A stretch of 64,000 nt of DNA, taken from positions 24,440,284 to 24,504,283 of the forward strand of contig JAYGXS010000004.1 of assembly GCA_036362985.1 (NCBI GenBank), read 5' to 3'. Below are positions 35,929 through 47,202 of this stretch, piece after piece. Each line of letters begins with the position of its first letter. The first letter of the stretch is position 1. The notes under the pieces were generated by a model, which saw nothing but the letters and a program-made list of their open reading frames with translations, was not told where the DNA came from and searched no databases. This stretch comes from Ligula intestinalis (lineage: Eukaryota; Platyhelminthes; Cestoda; Diphyllobothriidea; Diphyllobothriidae). A program made the position numbers and the translations under genes.

Positions 35929-36149
35929 CTGCCGTCATCTGTTCACCTGCAGTTCTCGGCCAGGCATCCACCTCACTCCCGCGGACCTGTGGCTCAAGCC
36001 GGTCGAGGTCACGGCTTTTCTCTGTCTCCCAACTACTCCCAGCTTGGATTCCGGCGGGGATTCCTGATCCAACTATGGGCTACGACACACACACACGATA
36101 GAGTCGAGATGACCTAGCGGGACTCTGGCATAAGCCGCTTTCTCCAATG

Positions 36150-36960
36150 CAGGCCTGAAACTGCCTAACTTAGTCTTAATTGACAGTAGCCTTTTGTGCT
36201 GGTACTACTTCGCTGCCTACCCTCACTCGCCTTCAGCGGGTGTCCAGAAAGACTCAAAGAGACTGAGTCTGATATTGCTACTTGTATTTATACTACTACC
36301 TACTAGCAGTGTAGCTGAGTGATAGTTGTACTGGTGCTATTGTTGACGCAAATTTTTGCCGGATGTGATGCTGATTAAGGCCAGCGCAAGGGCTCATATC
36401 CGCTCGATCCCAAAGGGGAGTATAAGTCTGTGTTAACGGTATTCTGGTCAAGTACATGTTTGAGGCTTTAAGCACATCAGAGCTTTCGTTTGTTTCCTCC
36501 CACCTACCTTTGATCTGCAAGACTGTAAGTTTGGACTACGAGGACTAAGATACTACTGCTAGAAGTAATATGCCAATGCTAGGAGTGTTCATTCTATTAA
36601 TCCTGCTTGCTAAGGCCAGTTACGGCATGTAGGAAATTTAAACCTAGCATGAAGTCTTAACCTATATCGGGCAAACAGTAACCTGAAGGGTTAACTGAAC
36701 CTGTATTTAATTGTAGTTGAAACTCTACTGTACATTTAGGTCGTAACGTAGAGGCCTTTGCCGTTTTTCTAGGCCATCTTTGACTGTGTACAGTACCTAG
36801 CTTGGGCTTTTCAGAGAATCTCCTGTCAAGCAGGGAGTTACCATTTTCAGAAGTTACTGCACATTGAAGGTTAGTGATTTCTATAGCGGTGTCAATGGCT
36901 GAGTAATAAGACATGCAGCCTTATTATAAAAGTAGCAGAACCGATGGGAGTATGAGCTTC
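36150..36960 (+). repeat. Dispersed repeat family, copy 1
   Basis: Collinear with 55885-56925 through many blocks: TTAGTCTTA...TGACAGTAG, CTACCCTCACTC, GGGCTCATAT, AAGTACATG and TAAGACATGCA. Divergence is high, so this is an old family. It begins just after the LINE above. I find no coding content. A short third piece lies at 60085-60125. Confidence 0.65.
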
Positions 36961-38500
36961 CCGGCTTTCTCATCCTCTCCTGAGGTGATTGTATCGGTAT
37001 GCGGTCTTATCCAACAGGTAAGGTAGTTAATCCTACCATATTACATGTAGGCACCTGGGGATAGCCTCTGATGTGCATTTGCTTCTGGATAACATGTCGC
37101 GCCGCTATGGAAGATGCTATTTGCAACAAGGTTGATCGACCTTGGCCTGACGTCGCATGTCTCTGAAAGGGGTCATGCGGAAGTTTCTTAGGACCTACAT
37201 GGTGACCAAATTATTTAAGTGAAAGCGTTGTGAGGGGTTCGCATTCGTAACGGGCGACGTATGGTGGGGAGAGATAAGGATGGGTACGACCTCGCGCTGT
37301 GTCTGGCGCCTAGTTGGCTTTCTCAACTTGCACCGACTACGAAACGCCGATACTGCATTCTGCTAGCCAGCAACAAGGGTGTATATGCAGTGTCTCGAGA
37401 ACGATATGCACACAAATAACTAATGGTATTTGTCTGTCATCGAAGTCTGAAGATGAATATTTTTCAGTTAGTTTGGGTGCTTTCATATTGCCGAAAGATC
37501 CTATCCTGCTCTCGCTGTACAGGTAAATTGAATGAATGTTTATCATATCTCGAGGTTTGCTGTCTACCTGAAATGTGCTGTCAGCAGTACGTGAACGGAT
37601 ATCAGGTTCGAAAAGGACGTTGATAAAAAAAAGCCAACCAATACCTGCCGGTTTTACGAAATTTCGCAAATTTAATATTCTTTCATAAATAAAAGGCGTT
37701 CCTCTAGATGCTGTTTGTGGTGACGCTCTACCTCTCTGATCCTACAAGCATTTTGCTCTTTCCGCTTTGTTCTGTAGTTCTTCAAGCTAGTTGCGTTGTG
37801 AGAAGCACTGCAACTGAAATGAACACCCAAGACGACGGTGATTGGAATGGCCGACCATCGTCAACCCATCGTGATCACCCCCAAAACAGGGGGTTTCGTG
37901 CCTGTACCCGTTGGTTTATAGGGTACGACTACATTTCGGTAGTGACCCTGCTTTCGACATGTGCTACAACATTGCATGACTGTCTGGTTTTAGCCCAATC
38001 ATATCAGTCCAACGCGGCCAGTCAAATTAAAGACTGACAAGGACATGCTCAAGTCACTCTAACGCTTGCCCCGACGAGAGCATCCGTAAACCTCCCGTCC
38101 GGGTGCCAATTTCTCCAACCTATTCTTTACACAGTCTCTACAAAATAAGACATCCTCTCCACTGTCTCTAATTTACTTCCTACTCGGGACCTGGCTTAAG
38201 TTCGAAGTGGTTAATGTCTGCCTATAGCTTAGCTACTGATACCTTGTAGTGTAGCTGGGAGAACGTGTGGTGACTCACTACTTGCAAACGATCATAGCGC
38301 TGCCTATGAGTGCATATGTACCGGTCGCCTACGCCAGTCTCAATATCGAACCACTAATGCGAGACTGGGCACTGGCCCCTTGAGAACTCGAATTAATCAG
38401 AGTGCACCACCTCCTGATTGGCTGTCTGAACAAGTCCTGCACTGGGTTTCCGGCAATCCCGTGCGGTCTAGTCATTTCAGACGCCGTCCGCTGACTCTCG
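36961..38500. other. Intergenic, no gene recognised
   Basis: Mixed-composition DNA with only short open frames and no recognisable protein motif. Probably old repeat sequence. Confidence 0.4.
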
Positions 38501-38529
38501 GTTGTGTGGCGTCTGGCAGTCTATTCCTA

Positions 38530-38640
38530 GTACCTATTTTCCATTCCTGTACAGAATAAACTCTTCCCACCACTCTGGCTTCCCATAAACTCTTCTCCTA
38601 AGGAACCAGACCTGAAGATCGTATTTGCGATAAGCGCAAC
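38530..38640 (+). repeat. LTR-like poly(A)-region repeat, copy 1 (partial)
   Basis: TGTACAGAATAAACTCTTCC, then ACTCTGGC and CTGAAGATCG, the block shared with 39480-39600, 40145-40245 and the 47936-48265 tandem. It contains AATAAA. Confidence 0.55.
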
Positions 38641-39269
38641 ATTATTTCACGACCATAAGTGAAAGAGTGGGTTTTGTCTGTAGTCTGATCGGTGAGGCAT
38701 CACTTTATTCGTTCTTTTGGTGCGCCTTCTGCTATGTAGGCCCGCACGTGATGTTGGGATGGTTCGCGCTAGGCAATTATGCTCGCTAACGCGCTTTACG
38801 CCTTCTCTATTCTGACTGGCTACCTTTCAGCCAATGAAGTTTAAGCCCCACCATAAAACCCCTGTGTTAACATGACTCACACACAAATCTGCTTTCATGT
38901 CCTACAGCACACCTCCTGCTTACGGAAACCCTTCTGTTTTGCCTAGACAACATTCTGCCTATAAACTGCCTTCTGTTTTTAATACATAACACCTTCCACC
39001 TGATAGGAAACATTTTAATCAATGTAGACCCTATGCGTACAGTCAGTGACCGATCTCAGGAAATGTTGACCAAAATTCACAAAGATGTTTCCGATTGAAA
39101 GGTAGTACCTGAGTGTAGTTTTAGTTTTGATAATCATATGCATTCTAAGCTAGTTGCGTGGTGGATGCGCCGGGCCAACACGGGGCCCAAATCAGGATAC
39201 TGTAGCGGGTCGTGCCTGGCTGACTAGCTCGCGTCGAAGTACACTTTCCCAAACGCTCACCGATGTGCT

Positions 39270-39635
39270 TTCTCGACGTCTCGATCAGCCAATCATAGTT
39301 CTCGCATCTATGAGGCGACGAATGAGGAGCTTGCACGCGTGCCCGATGCAAGTTGCCTCTCTGCCCAAAATCTGCAGGCCGACCTACCCAATGAAAGATC
39401 TCCCTCTATCTCTCCTTTGGCCCGACTACTCTAAGACCTCACTTGGGCCCAGTCAACCTGCTGATCAGACGTATCTCTCCCAAGTCAATCTATTCTGCTC
39501 TTCCGTTATGTACACAATAAACTCTTCCATCTACTCTGGCCTTTAAAGACTTCTCTCCTCAGCACTGAATAACCATGGTCTGAAAATCGCAGTTGCATGG
39601 TTTAACCCACTTAACCCCCTGCGATAATACTGCAG
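39270..39635 (+). repeat. LTR-like repeat, copy 2
   Basis: Order of elements: CCAATCATAG, CACTTGGGCCCAGTC, CTCCCAAGTCAATC, TGTACACAATAAACTCTTCC, TACTCTGGCCTTTA, CTGAAAATCGCAGTTGC, CCTGCGATAATA. This matches the 47.9-48.3 kb block. The CCAAT box, AATAAA and conserved 3' block suggest an LTR (U3-R-U5) or a related promoter-bearing repeat (inference). No internal protein region is attached. Confidence 0.5.
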
Positions 39636-40044
39636 GCGTTAATTGGTTTGCGTGCCTATAACAACGGCCGAACACGGGGTGGCATAGTGACATGCATAGG
39701 GGCGGCTTCGGCCGCGCCAGCCACCTGCGCCCGGTCCCATCTCCGGTCTTCTTGACTGCGTCTTGAAATGGGGGGGCAGGCGTGTAATGGAAAAGAGAGT
39801 GCTGTAGATGTGTAGTGAGCGTTAGCGCCACTGTAGGAACTTGTAATCATGGAATCATTACACCAACGTGGCAATTAGCTGACTACCGGCTCCCTGTCCA
39901 TATTTCAGTCAATGGCCTGCGCGTCCAGTCTCGCCTGCGCCAACACTGCGCCCACCTTGCACGGTCAAACTAATCACCACCAGTCTGCCGAGACAAAGCG
40001 ATCATTCGGCGGCCACTCAGGATGACCACCGTAAAACTACACTT

Positions 40045-40256
40045 GGGATTCCGCCCCGAGCGCGGCGGACGTGACGACGCCGCACTCTCAAACGACCCTT
40101 ACCGTCGAACGCTATACCAGACCGAGCGGCAACTTCCTCCTAACTCTTGTGGACACAATACATTGTTCCTACTACTCTGACCTTACCCGACTTCTCTCTA
40201 ATCTCCTTAGGAACCGGGCCTGGAAGATCGCAGCTGTAAAGGTTAAACCTTCATAG
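40045..40256 (+). repeat. LTR-like repeat, copy 3
   Basis: ACACTTGGGATTCCG, GCGGACGTGACG, GGACACAATACATTGTTCC, ACTACTCTGACC, CTGGAAGATCGCAGCTG: a diverged copy of the same family. AATAAA is mutated to AATACA. Confidence 0.5.
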
Positions 40257-40409
40257 CCTCAATACCTTCGATAGATGCAACACAACTCTACTCTCACCTA
40301 AAACTTATTCGTTAGTCACCGTCTCTGCACCACGCTGTTATGTAGCACATGGTGGACATCGTCGAACTCGGCTCTGATATCTTTGAATAAATTTCATAAA
40401 CAAAGATAC

Positions 40410-40590
40410 ATGGAAATGTTTTTTTTTCTTGGTACGAAGGAAAATGGGTCAAGAAGTTTATTGGCCTGTTGTTTCTGAGTTTGGCTCGAACCCATCGTCG
40501 TATGAGAATCCGAAAGGTCAGACTTATCTTGCCCGCCTACGTGTACACGTGTTCTTATGAAGGACAAAGGCCTTGCACCCATTACCCCAC
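40410..40590 (-). repeat. Possible tRNA-derived SINE with A tail
   Basis: Minus strand shows a B box GGGTTCGAGCC (40483-40493) preceded by a tRNA-like stretch (CTGACCTTTCGGATTCTCAT) and followed, about 60 bp on, by an A9 run (40419-40427). The A box is poorly preserved. Confidence 0.4.
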
Positions 40591-41479
40591 CCATTTATTA
40601 AGGAACAGCTTTCTATTTCATCTAAGCCAATGATTCATTCCTCCTGTGTGCGAATGTGCTAAGGCAAAAGGCCAATTTTCTTAAAACTCATTTCCCATTT
40701 ACGAGGAAGAAATAGCAGCAATACTTGCAGCTACTGTCTCTCGAATTGCGCATCAGAAAGCACTTTAAGGCAAAACTGATATGATGACTCGGAAATCGTT
40801 GATTATTCGAGAGACTCTCAGTAAATGACGTAGTTTTTTGTTGAGCTCACACTTAGTGCTAAAGACAACCGTGGCAGCAGGATGGCAAGGAACTTCGACA
40901 ACTCAGGAGAACCGCAAAGTAAGGACCTTTACTTTTACCATAAACCTCCACGCAGTCTTTGCGGTTGTTGCATGCGAGATGCAAAATTGAAATGCCTTCT
41001 GCGGACAAGGTTTTATCACTATCTGAAAAAATGCCAAAATATGGCTGCCCACACTAATTAGACCATTTTGGAACTATAAGAAGTCCTTACTCGCAATTTT
41101 CGGAAAGTAATTCATCAGGCAGTGGAGCCAAACAACACCATTTAATTTATCTGTTCTTCCTTCTTCTCCGGCAATAAATTCGAAGTTTTTCATAATACAA
41201 TGGACATGTCTAAGTACAATTGCCTTTTTTCTATTTTAGGCTTCGTGAAGATCCTTGCTTCTGTTTGGAGACTGTAGTGCTTTTAAAGGGATATCTCAGA
41301 AGATCTGAATAGCTGTAAGACAAACTGGAGGATTTTATTTGTCAAAAAAGTGTCTGCTCTGAAAAGTTATCTGGGGACCAATAAATAGCAGGATAAAACG
41401 TAGGGAGTCACATCAAGTTGAGGCTCTATGTTATGCAAGGAATTGGCGTGTAAGATCAGGATAACTTACTTCAGAAGTA

Positions 41480-41660
41480 GAAGATGCGATCGCTGGAACT
41501 AGAAGTTTATTTGTCTTACCTTTCAGATTATACACTGAACACTTCATCAGAGGTAGACAGAATCCAAAACATCAGGCAAATAGACTTCTTACTCCAGCGG
41601 TCGCATCTTCTCCGTCTGATCTGCTTCCTGGAACCTGCCTGTTCGCTTCTACCATAATCT
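41480..41660. repeat. Two Penelope-type ends in inverted orientation
   Basis: Arms 41480-41511 and 41580-41610 are inverted (GAAGATGCGATCGCTGGA against TCCAGCGGTCGCATCTTC). The minus-strand reading of the left unit has CTGATGA (41544-41550) and GAAA (41521-41524), a hammerhead-like arrangement, then AATAAACTTCT. The right unit continues with GCTTCCTGGAACCTGCC and TTCGCTTCTACCATAA (41642-41656), also seen at 33061 and partly at 6003. Confidence 0.55.
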
Positions 41661-42715
41661 TTCTTGTACCCATTTGTTTGTTTCCTAAAAATTTATACTG
41701 GAAGAAAGGAAATTGGTTGGTTTTTGAACGTTTCTAGTTCTGAACTTCGCTAAGACCGTGTGATGTTTTTTGAAATAGCATTCTACCTGTTGGTCTTCTA
41801 ATTCCTCTGGTGAAGTTCATGAGATGGTCAACATCCATTGCAATATTTTATGAGCCCTATATGATAACCGTTTTAGTGGCATAGAGGGTATAGCATTTTG
41901 ATCGCATTAAAATTGTGTAACTTGTAGACTAGACGCAAATGCAATGGCGGATCGGACTCAAGCTTACTTATTAATTATTCACCAAGTGAATTTCCTACAG
42001 CCAGCAAAATCGAAGTTAATTCAAAAGCCTGCATCTTGGCATGTCTGAAATAGTATGAGATCAGGCCGCACGCTTACTCAGTTTGCAACTCAACTTAGCT
42101 AAGCCTTTCCAATCGAAAACACATCCACAATTTGATTAAGAGTTCATTAGATCGGCTAATGAACTGGTAAAGCTTACCCCAGCCAGGAAACTTGCGCCGT
42201 TGGTTGAAGCCAAATCGCTTCTCCCCGTTATTTCCCCCGGTTGCTCTACCCCGTGGATTCCATAGGTGGTTCAGAATACGACAGAAAACCGCATAGAACC
42301 GTAATCTTAATCTGAAAATGTGAGATCCAAATAAGCTGATGTGATGGCCGGAGGAACAAACTTAACACACGCATGCAGTTTCTGACTTCACGTCCCCTAC
42401 CTTACGCACTTTTTCGTAAAACTGGTCATAAACAAGAAACGATCTGGCAGTACTTCGACAGCTTAACACTTCTTTATTTTGGTCCTATTTATTGCCATGA
42501 ATGACGGCTTTTCATGCAGGTTCACTCGTAGTCATCAAAAAGCTGAAATGTGAGTTATTATGCATATTTAGACAACTTAATGAAATATCATGGTCAAACA
42601 TACGTTGCTTAATCAAAAGAAAGCCCAATTGTTTTAATTGTCACCACGTTAAGCTATGTTGCGCGAAGGAAGTTGTACGTCCTTGATTTTCGTGATGTTG
42701 ACTGCTCACCTTCAG
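41661..42715. other. Intergenic, no gene recognised
   Basis: AT-rich sequence without open frames of interest. If the minus-strand ORF to the right is a real gene, this would include its 3' UTR; I see no clear polyadenylation signal for it. Confidence 0.4.
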
Positions 42716-43543
42716 TTATGTGGTACTAGCGTATTCACTGCCCCAACGGACAGAGGGTATCCTTCGTAGGGGATAGTCACTGAGATTGAAAGGCCGGATT
42801 ACAACTCTTACACCATCATCGATTTCTGGATCAATGTTCGGCGGAGAATTATTTACCTCATTTTGAAGAAGATTCAGGAGGAGGGAAAATATGACGGTTT
42901 TGCGAGCAATCTCCCTCAAGGCTGTTACGGTGATATCCACGGCATTAGTTGGCTGCGGCCACGAAGCACAGGTGTTAGATCCCAAACAACTTGAGGACTG
43001 GGTAAATATGTCGGCTTCGGGATGTAAAGGTGCATCCACCGGAGGGCGAAGACCTTGTTGCAGATTTAGTAGCTGATCCATAAGAGAGGGGCAGAATTGA
43101 CCAAGTGATGCCTCCCCATTTGACGCGGAATGCGTCGGGACGGAGTTTGGGTTAGGGGCAGAGCAAAATGCTCTAATCATGTCTTTCTGAGCCAGGAGAG
43201 CGCTCGGTATGTAATTCGGTGGACGTTCTTGCACAACTGCATAGCTTGACTGAACGTTATCCTGTTGTGGATATTCTGAACGCTGTCGGGCATGATATTC
43301 CTTGACGGTATAATGGTCAGCTGGGTTGTTTGCGCAGTTGCAGCAGGCTGGCCCACGACTGGTCACTGTTCGTGTGTTTCTGTTCCATCCTCTTTTGCCA
43401 CGAAAAGCTGGCGGTGGAGCTTCCCCGAGCGGCATTTTGGAGGCTTTAACACACAGAACCACGTGGTCGTCTGAGTAAGCAGGTCGACCCTCTGGTCGAT
43501 CCAATCGAAACTGTCGTCCTTGGTCAAATGACGCCAGCAGCAT
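42716..43543 (-). CDS. Unrecognised 275-aa protein or exon
   Basis: A 276-codon open frame, longer and more GC-rich than the chance frames around it. I do not recognise the product. It has a basic N-terminal part (AFRGKRGWNRNTRTVTSRG), a Cys/His cluster (ACCNCANNPADHYTVKEYHA) that could bind metal but does not fit the retroviral CCHC spacing, a Gln/Ser/Pro-rich middle, and a helical C-terminal part (TALREIARKTVIFSLLLNLL). The frame opens just upstream at about 43567, so the ATG at 43541-43543 is the likely start. It could be a single-exon gene, an exon of a larger minus-strand gene, or part of a transposon. No neighbour helps. Confidence 0.4.
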   Translation of the reverse strand: MLLASFDQGRQFRLDRPEGRPAYSDDHVVLCVKASKMPLGEAPPPAFRGKRGWNRNTRTVTSRGPACCNCANNPADHYTVKEYHARQRSEYPQQDNVQSSYAVVQERPPNYIPSALLAQKDMIRAFCSAPNPNSVPTHSASNGEASLGQFCPSLMDQLLNLQQGLRPPVDAPLHPEADIFTQSSSCLGSNTCASWPQPTNAVDITVTALREIARKTVIFSLLLNLLQNEVNNSPPNIDPEIDDGVRVVIRPFNLSDYPLRRIPSVRWGSEYASTT

Positions 43544-43567
43544 GATGAGTTGTGATCGCCTGACTGA

Positions 43568-44900
43568 TCAGCTGTTTGACTCTTGCCTGATTGGCTGGAG
43601 GGTAATTATGCTCATATCGCCTGAGTGTTCGTCTTTCAGCTGGCCCGTAGTGCTTTTCGATGGTCAGCATTTGGTAACTTGAAATGGTCCAGATATATGC
43701 TATAGCGTCTCTCTGTTAGTTGTAGCTCCTGGCTTGTGAAGTAACACGCTGGTGTGAGTGAAGTAACATGGGTGGCTGAGAACATGAACGTTACGTAGAG
43801 CTCCCTAAATATAACTTACTTTTGCTGCCAAAAAATCAGTAATTGATAAAAAGCCGCCAATCTTGAGCGGAATAACTGCCAACGGAAGGCATATTCTTCT
43901 TGAATGATATTACTGGTAATAGCTCGACTTCAATTTGAATAGTAGTCGGTGAGGCGAGTAGTCTGACATAAGCAAAGGGGATGGGAAGGGAGTTTAATGA
44001 ATAATTTATCAATAATTTGAAACGAGAACTTAAAATCATAATAGCAGACCCGTAGGTCATCGAGATTCGAGTATATACTCGCATGAAATGTCAGTAGGAA
44101 TGACTTATATGGCCCCTCAAGTAGGAATTGTGAACATGGCACACTTGTAATACAGGTATCTTAGTGCCAAATTCTGGGGGAAGAGGGTTAACTTTGGAGT
44201 GAAGTTAAGGGTTAGTTTTAAGGCTAGGATTAATGTAGCTTAACCTTAAGTTTGATTTTAGCGGTAGCTGTGGAATTGGGACTAATTATAGGGGTATGTT
44301 TAGGTCGATGTTAAGGTTCGCTTTGTGGTCACGACATGGGAATCGTAAGCCCTTCTGGAATAATTAAGCGCATGGTCACGTTCATTACTTGCGTGGGACC
44401 TTCACATTTCCCTGTCCTATTTAGGCATTCATATGAGTAATCCTTACCGAAAAGGCTTTTCTTTCCCTAACAGGAGTTATCCGTGAACTTTTCACAGTCA
44501 TTTTCGGTGAATGAGAAAAAAAAACAAGCAAAGGTTACTGGTGTGACACCTTGCTACCACGATAGTGCACCCACCATTGACCTACGAAGTAATCACAGCC
44601 GTGCCTTGAGCATGAAATATTTCTTATTAAAGATGAGCCACATAGCACCTATTTCCCATTATGTTTCCACAGGCACACATGACAACTCGACTGTCGATTC
44701 TGTCGATGTCCACCGTTCGCTCCACAGTGTGTGATGGTGCAGGGATGATGACTTACGCGTAGGTTAGTTTTCAGTGATAGGAGGCATGCGTTACACCATC
44801 TTCGCTCATCTGCCTATGCTCCCTGCCAAGATAGGGTCAAAAAGACCGGAGGCCAGTTTGGGTGCACGGCAGTATCCGCAACTAATTGTACCACCATGAC
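43568..44900. other. Spacer with a degenerate TTAGGG-like tract
   Basis: No gene recognised. 44165-44330 is a loose GGTTAAGG/TTAGG-type tract, opposite in orientation to 2215-2370. Near 44845 an AAAGACCGGAGGCC segment resembles the core of the 17.3/45.1-kb repeat. Confidence 0.45.
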
Positions 44901-45119
44901 CTTTTTTCTGTGGCAGTCTAAATTAACGCTGACTCTATTTGTCTTAGCCTGCCAAGCGGCAGGGCCGCATGTGACTGTCCGTCACAGGTTCTTCGTCGAT
45001 CGCTGCCAGAGGTGCGCACTGGCCTGTCCGACTTACGCCCCCTCCCTTTCGACTCGCCACTTGAGGTGCAAGTAAGCTCGGAGCAAATCGATGCCCGACA
45101 TTCCATTTGCTTGGCCGTA

Positions 45120-45770
45120 AGAACGTATCCGCGGTCAAGAGTTCCCGACAGTTCCCTCGTCGATTTCGGCGATGGGCAGCCGCATGCTCCAACAAGCTGT
45201 AGCAAACGCTGAAGCAAGCCGAAACAGGCATTGAGGCGTGCTGGGCAAGCTGCACGAAGGCCACAGTAAGATGAAGCAACGCAGCGAACTACAGCAGATG
45301 AAAAAAAGGAGTTAAAACATACTCACGGGGAATCTACCCACTCGCTCTCTGCTCCCACCTCCGTTTCCGGTGTAAAGACAATGCCAATAAGACTGCAGAT
45401 GAGGGAGAGTATAGGTGGCTGGCGCAATAGTCACGCAACGTGCACACACTTGACTCAGTCCATTTCGCTAGGAAGGCTCCCGCGTGCGCGGCAGCGCCAC
45501 AAAGGCCACATTAAGAAGGGGCCATTGCAGCCTGACTCTGTCAGCCCCCCATCCCCTCACATACGCACGCACAAACATGCGCGTACTTGAGGAGTAACAA
45601 CATAGGGGGCCCGAGTTGTCCCGCCAGTTGGCAAACCCTCCAAGCCACAGCTTTTAGCGCACCGTGATAGATTCAGACGCATTCGGATTGATTGTAGTGA
45701 CGAAAGAAGCGCACAGAGGGTCGACCTTACACTCTCTCCCACCTTCTAGCGACCGCTTAACTGATCGGTC
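45120..45770 (-). repeat. GC-rich dispersed repeat, copy B
   Basis: Reverse complement is collinear with 17300-17935. Conserved words read on the minus strand include CACGGTGCGCTAAAAGC, GGCTTGGAGGGTTTGCC, CAGGCTGCAATGGC and GTCTTTACACCGGA. A smaller related core (GACCGGAG near a run of C and T) appears around 39740, 44845 and 59500. Confidence 0.75.
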
Positions 45771-45869
45771 CCAACAGTACACGCACACGCACATAGACAC
45801 AATGACTAGCCTAAGAGCATCATGTTTCTGTTGAGCCCTTTGTAAGCTCTTTCGTAAATTACACATTGT

Positions 45870-46566
45870 CCAAACTCATCTATCTTACCTGCCTTCTGAC
45901 GTTCAGGAACCTTCTGTTGTCGACCATCACTTTGGCGATACTGGTACCGCCTTCCGAACACACTCTCCTTCCAAGTCTACAATATAATAAGCTTTTGACC
46001 ATGAAATGTTTTCTAGCAGACGTTCAGTGTATTTTGGAACCTGCTGCTGACCGCCTTAATGCCTCAAGACTCACTCGCTTGCCGAGAAGCTGATGGAGAT
46101 GAGGAGCTCTGCCAAGCCATCGATTGCCGCAATATCTACTTGTTCAGTTGTTCCTGCGTCTCCACTCTCACTTCTGAAGGTTGAACTTCCGCAGCTTGCT
46201 GAACATGTAGCTTCTCTTCAACAGCAAGCATCCTTTTTTTATCTGAGAGCCCGCTGCGGTCTTCTACTCGGCATTTCCAGGCAGCTCCATCTGGGTACAC
46301 CTCACTCTAAACCTGCCGACATCACACTATCTTAGGTGCTAAAGCCCATCTCTGTTTGCTCCTACATTTTCAATCCGGGCAAACGGATTAAGACGCTCCA
46401 CCTGAAGATCAATACTACCCATCATCGTGGCATCTCTAGTCCCGTTCGTAACTTTTACACCTTGAGTGGCAGACAATTACTGGTTGAGACTGGTGCTCAA
46501 CTGAGTGTCATTCCTCTTACAGCAGCCGATTTTCGGCGCCCCAACTCTGACCTTTTCCTTTGGTAG
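45870..46566 (+). pseudogene. Gypsy-like gag/protease remnant
   Basis: The clearest part is 46440-46566: NFYTLSGRQLLVETGAQLSV then IPLTAADFRRPNSDLFL, which matches the retropepsin active-site region of Ty3/gypsy polyproteins (LVDTGAxxSVIP followed by TAADxRRP). The catalytic Asp of DTG is Glu here. Upstream, ELPQLAEHVASLQQQ and stop-interrupted frames look like gag C-terminal debris. No intact frame remains. Confidence 0.5.
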
Positions 46567-46578
46567 CAACAATATTTC

Positions 46579-47122
46579 AAGTAGTGCACCTCGTATACCC
46601 CTTGGTCCCAGCAGATTTCCTATGTAAACGATGGTTATAGGGGTTTATTGGGTGAAGAATTAGAATATGCAGTGGAATGTACTTAACTGAATGCTGTATA
46701 TTTTTTATTGTATTTTATTTAGAAATTTAATCCATCTACATCTGTAAATTTTCCGAATCTTTATCATCGTTTAACGTATTGCGGAAAATCCGCTTATCAA
46801 AATGCAGGTTTCTCAAAATTCCTGAAAAAATAAAACTTGTGGTTAGGAGGTCGTCTACTTCAACTCGCCTAAGGTTCAACTTACCGTTCTGGCGTCAAAT
46901 TAATATAGTCCGGGGCGCGAAGCGCCGTGCACGCCTTCAATTTACATACGTGGCAACTTACTCCCACCGGTTTGCGGGAAGCGAATTCAACAATTTTTTT
47001 CGACTTTCCCTTCTACAAATTTTATTCACTGCCTATGCTATTCTTCCACCCCCAAAACCCCTTTATCCACCGTTTCCGTAAGATTAAATGCTGGGGCTAG
47101 GAGTATTTGAGATGCACTACTT
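46579..47122 (-). mobile_element. Non-autonomous DNA transposon (MITE-like), copy B with terminal inverted repeats
   Basis: 544 bp bounded by terminal inverted repeats: AAGTAGTGCACCTC at the left and the reverse complement AAGTAGTGCATCTC at the right, 13 of 14 identical. The interior matches 14200-14690 in inverse orientation. It has no coding capacity. If the element starts at GTAGTGCA, the flanks TTCAA and TTAAA could be an imperfect 5-bp target duplication. I cannot name the superfamily. Confidence 0.7.
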
Positions 47123-47202
47123 AAACTATCTTTGCCCCTTCGGTCCTTTAACTTTTCGTTTACTGAGGAGAAAAAGAAGAAGCAATCGCTGGTACACCAC
47201 TA

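Larger units (their letters stand above)
34500..36100 (+). mobile_element. Internally deleted non-LTR retrotransposon (PHD + endonuclease, RT missing)
   Basis: Three parts in order: an N-terminal region with a 2A-like motif and PHD finger (34649-34890), an exonuclease-endonuclease-phosphatase domain (about 34960-35560), and the C-terminal tail of the polyprotein (about 35790-36060: LPRATRCTLAQLRSG, HDCRHLFTC, LTPADLWLKPVEVTAFL). The reverse transcriptase and any RNase H between the last two parts are gone. At least one frameshift (near 34998) and another before the C-terminal part show it is dead. A short (CA)n run at 36086-36097 lies at its 3' end. Confidence 0.85.
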
